A stretch of 64,000 nucleotides of DNA from Saitoella complicata NRRL Y-17804 (Eukaryota; Ascomycota; Saitoellomycetes; Saitoellales; Saitoellaceae): the NCBI RefSeq assembly GCF_001661265.1, contig NW_017566996.1:372001-436000 (forward strand), read 5' to 3'. The stretch's first letter is position 1. Each line of letters starts with the position of its first letter. Position numbers and translations under genes: made by a program. This document shows positions 10,394 through 21,215 of this stretch, in pieces. The notes below the pieces were generated by a model that saw only the letters and a program-made list of their open reading frames with translations, was not told where the DNA came from and made no database searches.

Positions 10394-11856
10394 ATGTCTA
10401 TGAAAGCCGTTGTTTACGAGAAACCCTTCTCGGTTGTCATTCAAGACGTGCAAAAGCCGAAGATCCAGGACCCGAACGATATCATTGTGGTGCGTGCAGG
10501 CGGATCTACCGTTTGAAAAGAGAACAGGAACTGATTCAATTGCACAGAAAGTTACCACGACCTGCATTTGTGGTTCTGATCTCCATATGGTACGCGATCC
10601 CAACCTCATCACTCTGGGCCTGGCTGATATCCCCCAATAGTACGAAGGCCGTACCGCAGCCTCTCCTGGTATCGTCTTCGGCCACGAAAACATGGGTATC
10701 ATCGAGGAATGCGGCCCCGGTGTCCACTCCCTCAAGATCGGCGACCGCGTCGTAATGCCCTTCAACGTCGCCTGTGGTCACTGCCGTAACTGCGAAGAGG
10801 GCCGTACCGCATTCTGCACAGAAGTTAACCCAGGCTTCGCTGGCGGTGCGTATGGATATGTCGCGATGGGTCCGTATACGGGTGGACAGGCACAGTATTT
10901 GAGAGTTCCGTTTGCAGATTTTAATTGTTTGGTGTTGCCACCTGGGACGGAGAATGAGGACGATTTTGCGTTGTTGGTATGTCTCATTTCGAACCTAACC
11001 TTTCGATATGTCCCGGGTACTGATGCAGATGACAGGCTGACATCTTCCCGACTGGATGGCATGGGGTGGAGCTCTCCGGTTTCAGGCCCGGTGAGAGCAT
11101 CGCCGTCTTTGGAGCTGGACCTGTCGGGTATGCACTCCTACCATTGTTTCATTACCCGTGCAACATGCTTACAGATTTGTTCTAGGTTAATGGCCGCCTA
11201 CTCCGCCATCCTCCGCGGTGCCTCCCAGGTCTTCGTTATCGACCGCGTTCCGGAGCGTCTCGCCAAAGCGAAGGAAATTGGTTGTATCCCTATTGACTTC
11301 ACCGAGTCCGACGCGGTCGAGCAGATCTTAAAGATCAGAAATGGAAGGCATGTTGACCGTGCGGTCGATGCTGTCGGATACCAGGCGAGTCAAGCGAAGG
11401 GGAAAGCGACGGACGAGGAACCGAATGCTGTGTTGAGCGCTTTGATTGCGGTATGTATAGCACTTGTGAGACGGATGCCAAGTAGCATCTGCTGACTCGA
11501 CTACACAGGTCGTCCGCCCAACCGGTGGTCTCGGGATTCCAGGCCTCTACGTCCCCTCCGACCCCGGAGCTCCCGACTCCAACTCCGCCTCCGGCAACCT
11601 CCTCATCCCCTTCGGCAAGCTCTTCGAAAAAGGTCTCTCCCTCGGCACGGGTCAATGCAACGTCAAGAAATACAACCGTTACTTGCGTGATTTGATCATT
11701 GAGGGCAAGGCTAAGCCGAGCTTTGTCGTTAGCCACAGTGTCACGGATATGAGCGAGGTTCCGGATGCGTATAAGAAGTTTGATCAGAGAGTTGAGGGGT
11801 ATACCAAGGTTTTGATTAGGCCGAATGGGCCGCTTTCTGGGGCTTCTGCGGCTTAA
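10394..11856 (+). CDS. Zinc alcohol dehydrogenase, glutathione-independent formaldehyde dehydrogenase type
   Basis: This is a medium-chain zinc dehydrogenase of 392 aa. Exons are 10394–10489, 10548–10589, 10641–10976, 11036–11127, 11186–11450 and 11509–11856; all junctions are GT–AG and in phase. The catalytic zinc region reads CICGSDLHMYEGR then FGHENMGIIEE. The structural zinc loop is CGHCRNCEEGRTAFC. The NAD-binding motif is FGAGPVGLMAAY. The long insert before DAVGYQA and the C-terminal SDPGAPD segment match the glutathione-independent formaldehyde dehydrogenase/dismutase branch rather than ordinary alcohol dehydrogenases. The expected role is NAD-linked aldehyde oxidation or detoxification in the cytosol; the substrate is inferred only. 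Confidence 0.9.
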
Positions 11857-12342
11857 GCTTCGGCGAGGCCGTGCGAATCTTCTTGAAATGGGGTGCGGGT
11901 AGTGCACAATGATCTGTATGGAATGAAGCAGTATGTAATAGCAACTTTTTGGCTTCCCCTTCCTTTTCTCAAAACCCGCTGGCCTTCTCGATCCTCCTCC
12001 CAGACCAAACCGCTTATCAAACCCTTTATCAAAATTTTAATGTTAATTGACTTTCGGAACCTAACGTCTTCCATCCTTCCCGATCCCGGAACCATCTGTA
12101 AGCTGCATCGCTCCTAGCCTCCTTAGATTCCGTACGCCGGCCCTTATCAGATCCTCGACGTCACCTTCATGTCAGCTTCGCGAATCTGGAACGTGCGCGA
12201 GTCACGACTCATAAATTCGGTTGCCGCGAGCCGCAACCCGCTTCGCCACCAACGTAAATCTTATAAGGACCCTTGATCCAAATTCTCCTCTTCTCCATTA
12301 CACCTTCAAGAAGAATCGTCACAGCAGATAAATCAAGCAATT
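11857..12342 (+). promoter_or_regulatory. Promoter region of the sulfiredoxin gene
   Basis: This is a 486-bp spacer. TTATAAG at about 12261–12267, 75 bp before the start codon, is a TATA-box candidate. An inverted pair GAGTCACGACTC at about 12198–12209 resembles AP-1/Yap-type half sites, which would suit an oxidative-stress gene. This is inference from sequence only. Confidence 0.4.
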
Positions 12343-12779
12343 ATGGCTTCAGTACACACTCGCAATCGCGGAAACATCGTCTACCTCTCCATGTCCGAAC
12401 TCCGCCGACCAATCCCGCCGGTGTTGGATATGGACAAGGTCATGTCTATGATTGAGACGCTCAAGCGTGAGCAGGCGAAGGAGGATGCGGCTGCGGCCGA
12501 GGGAACGGAGGGTGAGCCGACGGAGTTGCCGCCTGTGGATGTTTTGCATGTGAGGAAGGATGACGAGAATTACTACTTTGCGTAAGTCGATCCGGATCTG
12601 TGGATCTCAATGAAGGAGGGAATGGTGGCTAACAAGGTTGCAGGTTTGGTGGATGTCACCGTCTGAGAGCACACGATATGTCTGGGATCGAAAAGGTGCG
12701 GTGTAAGCTCGTGCCTTGTACGCCGAAGATGTTGAAGATGTACATGGGTGGTTCATCGCCTTTCAAGGACGACGAGTAA
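12343..12779 (+). CDS. SRX1: Sulfiredoxin
   Basis: Sulfiredoxin uses ATP to reduce over-oxidised (sulfinic) peroxiredoxin in the cytosol. Exons are 12343–12581 and 12644–12779 (intron 62 bp), giving 124 aa. The signature FGGCHR with the catalytic Cys opens exon 2, followed by HRLRAHDM and a C-terminal VRCKLVPCTPKMLKMYMG. The N-terminal half holds VYLSMSELRRPIPPVLDMDK, the usual phosphate-binding and substrate surface, and an Ala/Glu-rich insert near residues 45–62. It is convergent with RPC34. Confidence 0.94.
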
Positions 12780-12973
12780 AGGAAATCAAAAAGAAAGTTC
12801 AGGTATAGATGGGTGTACGATACACAGATAAAAGGCTCCGGAGCTGGCTCCAGCTGATGTTATGAAAACATAATCGATTCAATCCAAAAAGATCCCACGT
12901 AACGCCAGCTATAGAAATGCCAAGAGGTATGCAATATCGCCTTGTCCCTCATTCGTATCCTTCCTTCCGTGAC

Positions 12974-14037
12974 TCAGAAGATCTCCTCCTCTCCATCCCC
13001 CAAGTCACCAAGCCAGTCCTGGTAATACACACAACTCCCAGGATTCACCGGCCCACCCTCCTCACAGACATTGAACACCGGACAATTCCCACATGGCGCC
13101 TCCACAAATGGATTCTGCGCCGTCTTGTTGAAGTCACGTACAGCAGAGTATGTCATCCCATCCGGCCTCTTCTCAATCTTTCCATCGTAGATCAAGACAT
13201 CCAGCAACTGCATGATATCCGAAACCGTAAGTTCAGTGTTGGTGATACCCATGCTCTTGACCCACTTGTGGATTTCGGTTGCATTTGGGTAGCAACCGGT
13301 GTAATCCGGCACAAAATGTGTCGCCCGAATCTTATTCCCCGCCATCTTCTTCGGCCACGTCCGATCCTTCAAGAACTTCAATATCCCCTCACTCAACCCC
13401 AAAATAAACCCCTCGTCCAACCCATCATCCGAATAGAACACCCCCCCACTCAAACTCGCACTAGGCTCCAGATCATACAACATGTACCACTTTTGCGTTG
13501 GTTTCTCAACGTTCTTGACTTGTTTGATCATTTGTTTTGATTCGAGGCGTTTGATAACATTCGTGACAGTGACTTGGGGTAGATTGGATTTCTTGCGGAG
13601 TGCAGCGAGGTAGATTCCATCTGCAGCAACAGATTGGACGATTTGGTAGACAATTTCGTCATCAGGGTCGAGGTCTGAGAGGCGGGCGGCTTCTTGGGGA
13701 CGGAGGCCGCGGTACATGATTTCATTGCCATTTTGGATCTGGATTTCAATCATTCTCTGGAGGCGGCTGGTCAGTAAATGACTTATTGGGGATGGGGAGG
13801 ATAACTTACGTATCCCAACAACTCGTTCACCGCTTCTGCAATCTGACCCTGGGCCTTGTCAGGTAACATTTCATTAACCTCATCTTGGGACTTGAGAGCA
13901 GGAGAGATCGCGACCAATTGTTCATGGAGTAGCCGTGCTGTTTTGGACACTCGTTGACCGGCTGCGGACGAGCTCGGTCGTGAACTGGATTCAGCTTTGA
14001 TACCGGCTCCGGTAGCGGCCTTCTTCTTCGGAGGCAT
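12974..14037 (-). CDS. RPC34: RNA polymerase III subunit RPC34 (RPC6)
   Basis: This is the TFIIIE-alpha-like initiation subunit of RNA polymerase III. Exons on the minus strand are 13810–14037 and 12974–13756 (intron 53 bp), giving 336 aa. After a Lys/Ser-rich N-terminus the protein has tandem winged-helix regions (about residues 25–180) with MYRGLRPQEAARL, KSNLPQVTVTNVIKRLESK and YDLEPS. The C-terminus holds the cysteines of the Fe–S site known in human RPC6: CGNC, then VC and SC within the last 35 residues. It is divergent from SLX9, with 242 bp between starts. Confidence 0.94.
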
Positions 14038-14279
14038 TATGGATATCGATGAATTTTGGGGTTTATGGATTGGGTTGCCGGACGAACCGAAAGGTGACGA
14101 GGTTCAATATGTTTCTTTCTCGTTCTTCCCTGTAACGTAGACGTAAAGTTCATACGACCAAGTTTACGCCGCGAAGTTTGTGGCTAGTGACGCTCACCCC
14201 GGACAATCGATTGTACCAGCCTGCGCGGTATCCAGAATTTCCCGCCTGTAACGTTGACAACCTCCAAAAAGCGTCCAAC

Positions 14280-14942
14280 ATGGCATGCGATGATCCCTAT
14301 CCCCCATCAGTCATTCCATCCTAACCATTTCCATAGCCTAAAGCTGCAAAACGCAAAACTCTCCGCTCCAAAGCCGCCTCCCTAGGCCCCCTCGCCGCCG
14401 CGACCGTCCTCCCAACCCCATCCCCCTTCACCGCACCCCAAGACCTCTCCATCTCCTCCCTCTCCGGCACAGAGATCATCCGTGACCACCTCCAAGACGA
14501 ACATGAATTCCGCCCTCAACTCGAATCCAAAAAAGATAAACGCACCGCACGCCACGAAGCATGGATGCAGAAATTCCAATCAGCGGGTTTATCAAAAGCC
14601 TCACAGAAGAATGCCAAGAGGAGGGAGAGAAAGAGGGCGGAGGGTGGGGAGGGGACTGCATTGGATATGAGAGGGATGATGGAGGAGATGGCACCAGAGG
14701 CATTGGAGGTGAAGAAGGAGGAAACTGGGGTTGGTATCCGGGCGCCGAATCCGACTGCTGCGTCGAAACCTAAGACAGCGAAGAAGAAGAAGAAGGAGCA
14801 CGAGCAGGAGCGTGCACGATTTGATGCAGTGATGAAGCTTCCTGCGTTCAAGTTGGGCGGATTGAAGGCGATCAGGACACATATTCAGAACGAAATGGCA
14901 AAAGACGCACCAGCAGATCAGGCAAACAAAATGGATATGTAA
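14280..14942 (+). CDS. SLX9: Ribosome biogenesis protein SLX9
   Basis: SLX9 is a nucleolar 18S-rRNA/ITS1 processing and pre-40S export factor. The body of the gene is one exon, 14337–14942, opening PKAAKRKTLRSKA and continuing KKDKRTARHEAWMQKFQ, KASQKNAKRRERKR and, near the end, AFKLGGLKAIRTHIQNE, all family features. A stop codon (TAG, 14334–14336) lies just in front, so the start must be spliced on. The best solution is an exon of only the ATG (14280–14282) joined through a GC–AG intron (14283–14336, 54 bp, branch-like CTAAC at 14321–14325). This gives 202 aa beginning MPKAAKRK, as in homologues. The GC donor is inferred and no GT donor fits. Confidence 0.85.
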
Positions 14943-15187
14943 GCATGTGCATCACCAACATCAACCAACATAAAGGCATATTGGGTTATTGGCGTTATGG
15001 GATTCGCAGTCACTTCACATCATTTCTTTAGCATCAATCAAAGATTACTGGACTAAGCCAAACCATAAGACGGGTATAAGTTATAACCAACGTTGGGGAA
15101 CTCGCATGAATCGTGCGAAAACGCCTAATATTCCTACCTAAATTTCAATTTCAATTGCTATTGCTATTCTAAACCTCCGAAACCGAC

Positions 15188-16510
15188 TTAGATGTCCAAC
15201 GGCACCGTACTCCCGCTCATCCTTCCACTTCTGTAAACCTTCCTTCCACCCCTGAACGGCCTAGGTGCAGGTAACTCATTCTGCGCCTTCCAGTTGAACC
15301 TACTGTCGTCGATTGCAACGTCCGCGTTTGTTGGGCGGATAGTCATAGGTGCGTTACTTGGTGCCGGAGGTGCCGGCGGACGTGAAGGAGAAGAAGAGGG
15401 AAGGGAGCTCATCGCCGCCTGAGCAGCGGCACGAGCCGGGCTAGGAGCGGAAGGCGGAGGTGGAGGACTTAACATCGACCTTACCGGCTGCGGTGCGGGC
15501 GCCGGTGGTGGCGGAGGTGGTGATGGTGTAGACGGAGCCATAGGCGCAGACATCCTCGGTAACGGCGGAGCTGCACTCCCGGGCAGGGGAGGCGGCGGTG
15601 GTGGTGCAGCAGCCGGTGCACCAAAGCTCGGCATTAGTGGTGCAGGTGGAGCGGCGGCTGCTGGCCGTGGAGGAGCAACGGATCCAGGCATGGGTGGAGG
15701 AGGCGCAGGTTGTGCACCCGGTCCTGACGGAGCAGACGGCGCTGACATTCCAGGCATAGACGGTGGTGGTGGAGGAGGAGCTCCGGGTGCCGCTGGGCTT
15801 GCACGCCCAGGCGTTGGAGGTGCTCCTGACCCTAAACTTGCTGTTGAGACGGAACGAGGTGTAATAGCCGGCGCGCCGGGAGGTTTTCTGAGCGATGGAG
15901 CTGCGGAACTGGGCATTGGCGGCGCTGGCGGGGCTCTTGCGCCTGGCATAGGAGGGGGTGGAGGGGCCGCTGAGCCGGGTACTGGCGGTGCCCGAGGTGG
16001 TGTTGGCACGGATGACGGTGGTCTTAACGCTGGCAATTGGGGCGCTGGAGCTGAAGGAGCTGGGGGTGGTGTAGCAGCTGTATTCGATGACTCAGTAGGA
16101 CGATCACCGCAAGTCTTAATGTTATACACACCTCGGCCAGTTTTCTTCAAAGTAGGCATGCCTCCCGCAAACAACCCTCCCAATCCAGGAGCAGCAGGAG
16201 CGGGCGGTGCAGAAGCAGCACCTCCGGTAGCACTACTCGTAGCCCTGGATCTCCCCGGAATGCTCGGTGCACTTGCTGGCGCATTCATACTGCCGGTGGA
16301 CTTCGACGCAGTTCCATCAACGATAGGCGCACTTCTGTCATTCGTCACGGCTTTCTTGAGTCTTCGTCCTTGTTGGATCTGGCCGAGAAGGGCTCCACGG
16401 CTGGGTTGAGCTAGTGGAGGAGCACTTGGTGCACCGCCGGGTGGAGGAGGTGGAGGAGGAGGCCCCCCGCCCATCATTGGTGGTGGAGGAGGTGGGGGAG
16501 GCGGAGGCAT
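15188..16510 (-). CDS. VRP1: Verprolin / WIP-family actin regulator
   Basis: Verprolin binds actin monomers and WASP (Las17) at cortical actin patches. This is one exon of 440 aa. The N-terminus is a polyproline run with MMGGG, followed by a WH2 actin-binding motif (RGALLGQIQQGRRLKKA, about residues 39–55). The middle is very Pro/Ala-rich with repeated PPPPPMPG-like units, the profilin and SH3 ligand type. The C-terminus has the WASP-binding motif RFNWKAQNELPAPRPF. Its extreme composition also produces a long Gly-rich open frame on the plus strand that is not a gene. Confidence 0.92.
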   Translation of the reverse strand: MPPPPPPPPPPMMGGGPPPPPPPPGGAPSAPPLAQPSRGALLGQIQQGRRLKKAVTNDRSAPIVDGTASKSTGSMNAPASAPSIPGRSRATSSATGGAASAPPAPAAPGLGGLFAGGMPTLKKTGRGVYNIKTCGDRPTESSNTAATPPPAPSAPAPQLPALRPPSSVPTPPRAPPVPGSAAPPPPPMPGARAPPAPPMPSSAAPSLRKPPGAPAITPRSVSTASLGSGAPPTPGRASPAAPGAPPPPPPSMPGMSAPSAPSGPGAQPAPPPPMPGSVAPPRPAAAAPPAPLMPSFGAPAAAPPPPPPLPGSAAPPLPRMSAPMAPSTPSPPPPPPAPAPQPVRSMLSPPPPPSAPSPARAAAQAAMSSLPSSSPSRPPAPPAPSNAPMTIRPTNADVAIDDSRFNWKAQNELPAPRPFRGGRKVYRSGRMSGSTVPLDI

Positions 16511-16929
16511 TGTATGCGGTACTGTATAGTCGATTGCGGATGGTAGACGCTGGGCCTTCGTGTTACTACCTCTTGGTGTTATTCGTTCACTGCTTAAGCT
16601 TCGATCAAGGACTGCCGGTGCCGGTGCGTTGACGTAGCGGCCAAGCAGGCACCACGTATGCTGAGAGCGAGAAACAGAGAACTATCTTGATTTGTATCAT
16701 AGTAAACCTATCTATACTTTAAAAGCTCCAATTTCTACCTGCAATTCCTTGTCTTATCTCCCAGGAACCCACACAAAAGCGTGCGTCGTATGTATTCGAA
16801 CGTGTACGTACACCGTCGTATAGGAGGCGAGCATATACAGCTACGGGCCCCTTTCATTACGCCTTCGCATCAATCATTCACCCATATACATCCTCTGCAG
16901 CTGAAAGAGCCTGAGCCAACACATACGAC
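16511..16929. promoter_or_regulatory. Divergent promoter region VRP1 / UBE2O-like
   Basis: This is a 419-bp spacer between two divergent start codons. No specific element was recognised. Confidence 0.4.
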
Positions 16930-19812
16930 ATGCCGGCTCCTCCGTCGAAGACTGCAAAGTTCTTCGCCGATGACACGGTAATGCTGCGCAATGCCAACAG
17001 GCTCGGTGTTGTGTCAAAGACCTGGCAAGATATTGACGAAGGTGCACCTGAAGAGGAGATTTTCGATGACGCAGGTAACTTGATTGAGCTCAAACCTGGT
17101 CAGGTATACATTACATGGGTCGATGGTCAAGAACGTTCGCAAGTCCTCTCTGAGGATGACCTTGAGCTGTATGATCGCGTCCTTGCTCTCGGTGACATCT
17201 GTAAGAAGGATGTCGACTCGCACCTCTCCGGCACAGTCATTGAGCATTCACTCGAGCTGGTATTGGAACATACGTTTACGGGACAAAGACTAGAAGGAGT
17301 GAAGGGTATCGAGATCCGGCATTCATTCGAGTACTTGGAGGGAAACTTTGTCATCTACAACAATTGGCTCGGTATCCTCGACGAAGCACAAGATGCTGTT
17401 ACGGTTCGACTTCCTAACTCCTCCATCGTGACAGTTGAACGGGCGGATGAATTGGAACCTCCAGAACTTGAGCACATGGAGGAATTCCTCCCAGACCGTG
17501 TCGCCGTTGGTCAAGTCGTCACCACCACAAAGGGGAACCTGCGTCGCGGGAAGTGGAGATTTGGCGCATATGATCCGAAGATCAAGCCTGAGGCTGTGGT
17601 GGTGAACGTGGAGACTGAGCGGGTTGTTGTACGGTGGATCTGTCAGAACCCTATGCAACACCAAGGGCGGTACAGAGAGATTCCCGAACCTCAGCCAGTA
17701 TGGGAGGGCGATGAACTCCAGAAACTCCACATCTTCAGGTCACTTTCGGATGCGACGACCTTTCAGGTCGGTGATCGTGTCGTCTTCAACGACCGAGACA
17801 ACGAAGTGAACACTCGTGGCGTGCGTAGGATTTCTCGCGAACAGAGCATGGGCTACGACGTCAACATCTTCTGCGTCGTATCGACAAAGAATTTCGTCCG
17901 CGTCCTATGGCAAGACCTCACGGAATCATCACACGCGGCAACCGAGCTCTTCGCGTGGTCAAATTGGGTAGACGAGTATGATTTGTACCCCAACGAGTAC
18001 GTAACGAAGCGGAACGAGACGAAGGTTGGAGTCGTACATTCGGTTGATCCAGCGTCGAGAGTGGCGAAGGTGAGATGGTTTGTTGATCCAACCCTTCAGC
18101 GAAGAGAGTTTGCTGAGGGGGTTGAGGTGATGAGTTTGTATGAGCTTGCGGCGCATGCGACGGCGCAGGTTCGTCGGGGTGATCATGTTATTCTTCCACC
18201 TCAGGGCAGTGAGAATCCCGGTACGCCGGATGAGCCATGGCGGCCTGGTCAGGAGCAGTTGAATGCTTTGTTCAATGGTCTGGACGAGAACGAGCGTGTG
18301 ACTGCGATGGCGAGATTCCAGGAAGAGTTCACACCGCTTTTCACTCAAGCTACAGAGGAGAATCGTGCGAACGGGACGGCAAACCCATACGACATGATCG
18401 CGCGCGTCATCTCTAACGTTTCTACATCACTCCAATCATCTTCCTCCGACACCCTCGTGCGCGTCGGACGGGGTCTCGCACAGATTGCCCAGTTCGCTGC
18501 ACCACCCCCGGTTCCATCAAATGCAGTGATTGACTGGTTTGGTGAGGTTGTGGGTATCACTCCGGATGGAATGGCGAGAGTAAGGCTGGGCAGTGTGGAG
18601 GGCGAGCCGATTGTGGAGAGAGGAATGACTGAGGTTATCGTAGTTGAGGAGGAACTGGAGAATGCAGTCGCGGGAGCAGCTGGATTCGATGAGGACGACA
18701 GTGAAGGCGATGATTGGGAGGATGAGAGTGATGAGGGAATGGAGCCTGAAGCTGAAGCTGATGCTGAGGGATGGGTTGATGTCGATGATGATGAGGAAAT
18801 GACTGATGCTGAGACGGGCGAGTTGCGCGTGGATCAGATCACAGACGTCCGGGTCCCCATCGATAGCTCAGTGGAGGAGAACAGTCATTCCGTTCCATCA
18901 GAGAGCGCGATCTCTGCGTCTACCGAGGTGTCGAATCAGCTTACTGGTGATCTCAACATCCCCATTAACCACGAGAAGTGGGAGAAGCTCATGGTTCTTG
19001 AGGCAGCCCCGTCGAGTCATCATTTTTTCAATCAGCCCTCTGCCGCAGGTAATCGCACCTTCATCTCTCGCATCCAGAAGGAACACAAAATCCTTCGTCA
19101 GTCGTTGCCTGAGGGTATTCTAGTGCGAACATACGAGGACCGTCTGGATTTGTTGAGGGTATTGATCATCGGCCCGGTGGATACGCCTACGGAGTATGCG
19201 CCCTGCGTGTTTGATTTCCAACTTCCTTCGTGTTTCCCGGCTGATCCGCCACTTGCTTACTTCCACTCCTGGACGAACGGTATGGGCAGGATCAATCCGA
19301 ACCTGTACGAAGAGGGTAAGGTCTGCTTGAGTTTGCTTGGTACGTGGCATTCGAAGGATTCATCTGAGACTTGGAGCCCGTCGAGCTCGATTCTCCAGGT
19401 GTTGGTCTCCTTGCAGGCTTTGGTGCTCAACCGCGAGCCGTACTATAACGAAGCTGGCTTTGGGGTTTATCAGGGAACGCGTGAGGCGGCTGTTAGCTCG
19501 AGGTTGTATTCTGAGAAGGTATACATCCTTGCACGAGGATTTGTCAAGTACGTCCTCGAACACGACATCGATGGCTTTGCGGACGAGCTCAAGTGGCTGT
19601 ACGCCGCCTCCGACGGTCCACACTTCCTCAAAAAAGTCGTTGAGAGCGGACGAGAAATCCTGGAGCGCAGCATCGGCGAGCCAGCGACCGCCACCGAAGA
19701 TCAGGATCTCGGCAAGGAGGGCGTGGGTAGGTTGACGCCTGGTGCGTCAAGTTGGTTCAAGCGAACCTTGAGCTCTTTGGAAGAGCATTTAGCGGAGATC
19801 GAAACGGCATGA
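16930..19812 (+). CDS. UBE2O-type hybrid E2/E3 ubiquitin ligase
   Basis: This single-exon gene encodes 960 aa with the layout of UBE2O/UBC23-like hybrid enzymes. The N-terminal 570 residues hold repeated SH3-like strands with conserved patterns (DDTVMLRNANRLGVV, WVDGQE, VRLPNSSIVTVE, GDRVVFND, VRWFVDP). An acidic stretch (about residues 585–630) follows, and then the UBC fold (about 700–860) with LPSCFPADPP, FHSWTNGMGRINPNLYEEGKVC and LGTWHS. The predicted catalytic Cys is residue 799. In mammals UBE2O ubiquitinates unassembled basic proteins; the role here is inferred. The start context (CGACATGCC) is good. Confidence 0.93.
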   Translation: MPAPPSKTAKFFADDTVMLRNANRLGVVSKTWQDIDEGAPEEEIFDDAGNLIELKPGQVYITWVDGQERSQVLSEDDLELYDRVLALGDICKKDVDSHLSGTVIEHSLELVLEHTFTGQRLEGVKGIEIRHSFEYLEGNFVIYNNWLGILDEAQDAVTVRLPNSSIVTVERADELEPPELEHMEEFLPDRVAVGQVVTTTKGNLRRGKWRFGAYDPKIKPEAVVVNVETERVVVRWICQNPMQHQGRYREIPEPQPVWEGDELQKLHIFRSLSDATTFQVGDRVVFNDRDNEVNTRGVRRISREQSMGYDVNIFCVVSTKNFVRVLWQDLTESSHAATELFAWSNWVDEYDLYPNEYVTKRNETKVGVVHSVDPASRVAKVRWFVDPTLQRREFAEGVEVMSLYELAAHATAQVRRGDHVILPPQGSENPGTPDEPWRPGQEQLNALFNGLDENERVTAMARFQEEFTPLFTQATEENRANGTANPYDMIARVISNVSTSLQSSSSDTLVRVGRGLAQIAQFAAPPPVPSNAVIDWFGEVVGITPDGMARVRLGSVEGEPIVERGMTEVIVVEEELENAVAGAAGFDEDDSEGDDWEDESDEGMEPEAEADAEGWVDVDDDEEMTDAETGELRVDQITDVRVPIDSSVEENSHSVPSESAISASTEVSNQLTGDLNIPINHEKWEKLMVLEAAPSSHHFFNQPSAAGNRTFISRIQKEHKILRQSLPEGILVRTYEDRLDLLRVLIIGPVDTPTEYAPCVFDFQLPSCFPADPPLAYFHSWTNGMGRINPNLYEEGKVCLSLLGTWHSKDSSETWSPSSSILQVLVSLQALVLNREPYYNEAGFGVYQGTREAAVSSRLYSEKVYILARGFVKYVLEHDIDGFADELKWLYAASDGPHFLKKVVESGREILERSIGEPATATEDQDLGKEGVGRLTPGASSWFKRTLSSLEEHLAEIETA

Positions 19813-20300
19813 GTATGAGCACGATTCTAATGCATATGGATGAAATTGATGTTTTCTTTTACTAGCTGTTTTCGTTGACGTTGCATGGGAGAAGGGATCA
19901 TGAGATGGGCCTGGCGCTTCGCATAATTATCACCACTGCTATTGATAGAAATTCTATAAGCCTATACATTGTACCCAAGCTTCAAGTTTCAAAAGCGTTG
20001 GTGCTTTCACTCGCGCAGCAGCAGCTCATCGTCACTTCTAGGTATGTAAGTGAAGTCTCGAGAAGTCTCACGCGTGCGCTAGCCCAAATTTCCCGATGCG
20101 GATGTAGGAAGACTCAATATCCACCACCATGATCCGACTTAGTCATGGGACTAACTGTTGGGGTTTTTCGTTCACTTAAGGTTGCCTCTCTCCCTCCCTC
20201 CTTTTTCAACTTTACCACACACTCCAACTCCCAAGCTTACACCTCCGCTGCTCAGTCCGGCCCTTTAAACACCTTCAACTACGCGAAACCCGATAACAAC
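19813..20300. other. Intergenic
   Basis: This 488-bp spacer lies upstream of a small membrane-protein gene. An in-frame ATG at 20145 could extend that gene by 52 residues, but the encoded stretch is not protein-like. Nothing else was recognised. Confidence 0.4.
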
Positions 20301-20859
20301 ATGAATATCATCGTCTCCAACTTCACCGTCCTCTCGCACATCCAGTCCAAGCTGGACATGAAGCCCGCAAGCCTCGCCGCCGAGATGGCGATCAAAATGA
20401 ATGAGACGATTGATGAGCGGCTTCAGGTCCTTGAGGCGAACTTCTGGAGTTTGCAGCCGCTTATTGCGGGTAAGTCCTAACCTGCTATCTACTTCTGGTG
20501 CAGTACTAACTCTTCGAGCGACAGTTCTTTGCATCGTTATGTTATTCATGATCCTGGGCATTGTCATCTTCTTTGACCGTGCCCGCCGTACCTCTATCCA
20601 CCCTGCCGCACCCCTCTCTCCTCGTTCCGAGTCCAGACGCTCTTATGAGGAGACCCTCCTCAGGGACAGGATCAAGGAGTTGGAGAGGAAGATGGAGCGT
20701 ATGTCGCAGCTACCGCCTTACTCCGCTTATGCCGAGGACACGATTATTTGCAGTAACCTTCCGGTTCAGCTTGAGGTTCCGCTCTTTGGGCAGAACACGG
20801 CTGCGCCTGCTGAGGAGGCTTTTGAAGTCGGGCCCGCGCATGACTATGATATTGTGTAG
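20301..20859 (+). CDS. Small single-pass membrane protein, unknown
   Basis: The exons 20301–20469 and 20525–20859 (intron 55 bp) give 167 aa. No family was recognised. The N-terminal 57 residues are polar and helical (HIQSKLDMKPASLAAEM, NETIDERLQVLEANFWS). A single hydrophobic segment follows directly after the intron (VLCIVMLFMILGIVIFF, about residues 58–74), ending in the basic DRARR. The C-terminal tail has a short coiled-coil (DRIKELERKMERM) and an acidic end. The orientation fits an N-out or tail-anchored-like protein. Start codon 20301 is a choice; 20145 is possible. Confidence 0.65.
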
Positions 20860-21215
20860 CGATATCGGCGAGATTACGAGACTATCCCTACTGTAGAGCG
20901 TGATCTTGAGAGGATCGAGTCGCACATCGGGTAAAGTCGCAGCTTCTTAGTTTTCAGCTACGTTATCATACAACTTGGGTATGGAGTGAAGAAAGAAATA
21001 TCAACGACTCTGGAAGCTTGTAAGAGTTCGAGCAGGCCACCCTCGGAGCCGTCGTCTGAACGTGCCCGTGTAACGTAGCCTGTCAAATGCGGCACTTTCC
21101 CTCCCTTCGGCAGCCGATTTCGGCAGATCAAGCCACCGCAGTCATCGCCCTCAACTCGAAATTCCGCACAAAACTGCATCCAACACATACGCATCCATTT
21201 GATCTCATCAACACA
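20860..21215. other. Intergenic
   Basis: This 356-bp spacer lies between two plus-strand genes. No motif was recognised. Confidence 0.35.

Noticed and set aside
15690-16409. 239-codon Gly/Ala-rich open frame on the plus strand
   Set aside because: It is the complement of the Pro-rich verprolin coding sequence, which explains both its composition and its length.
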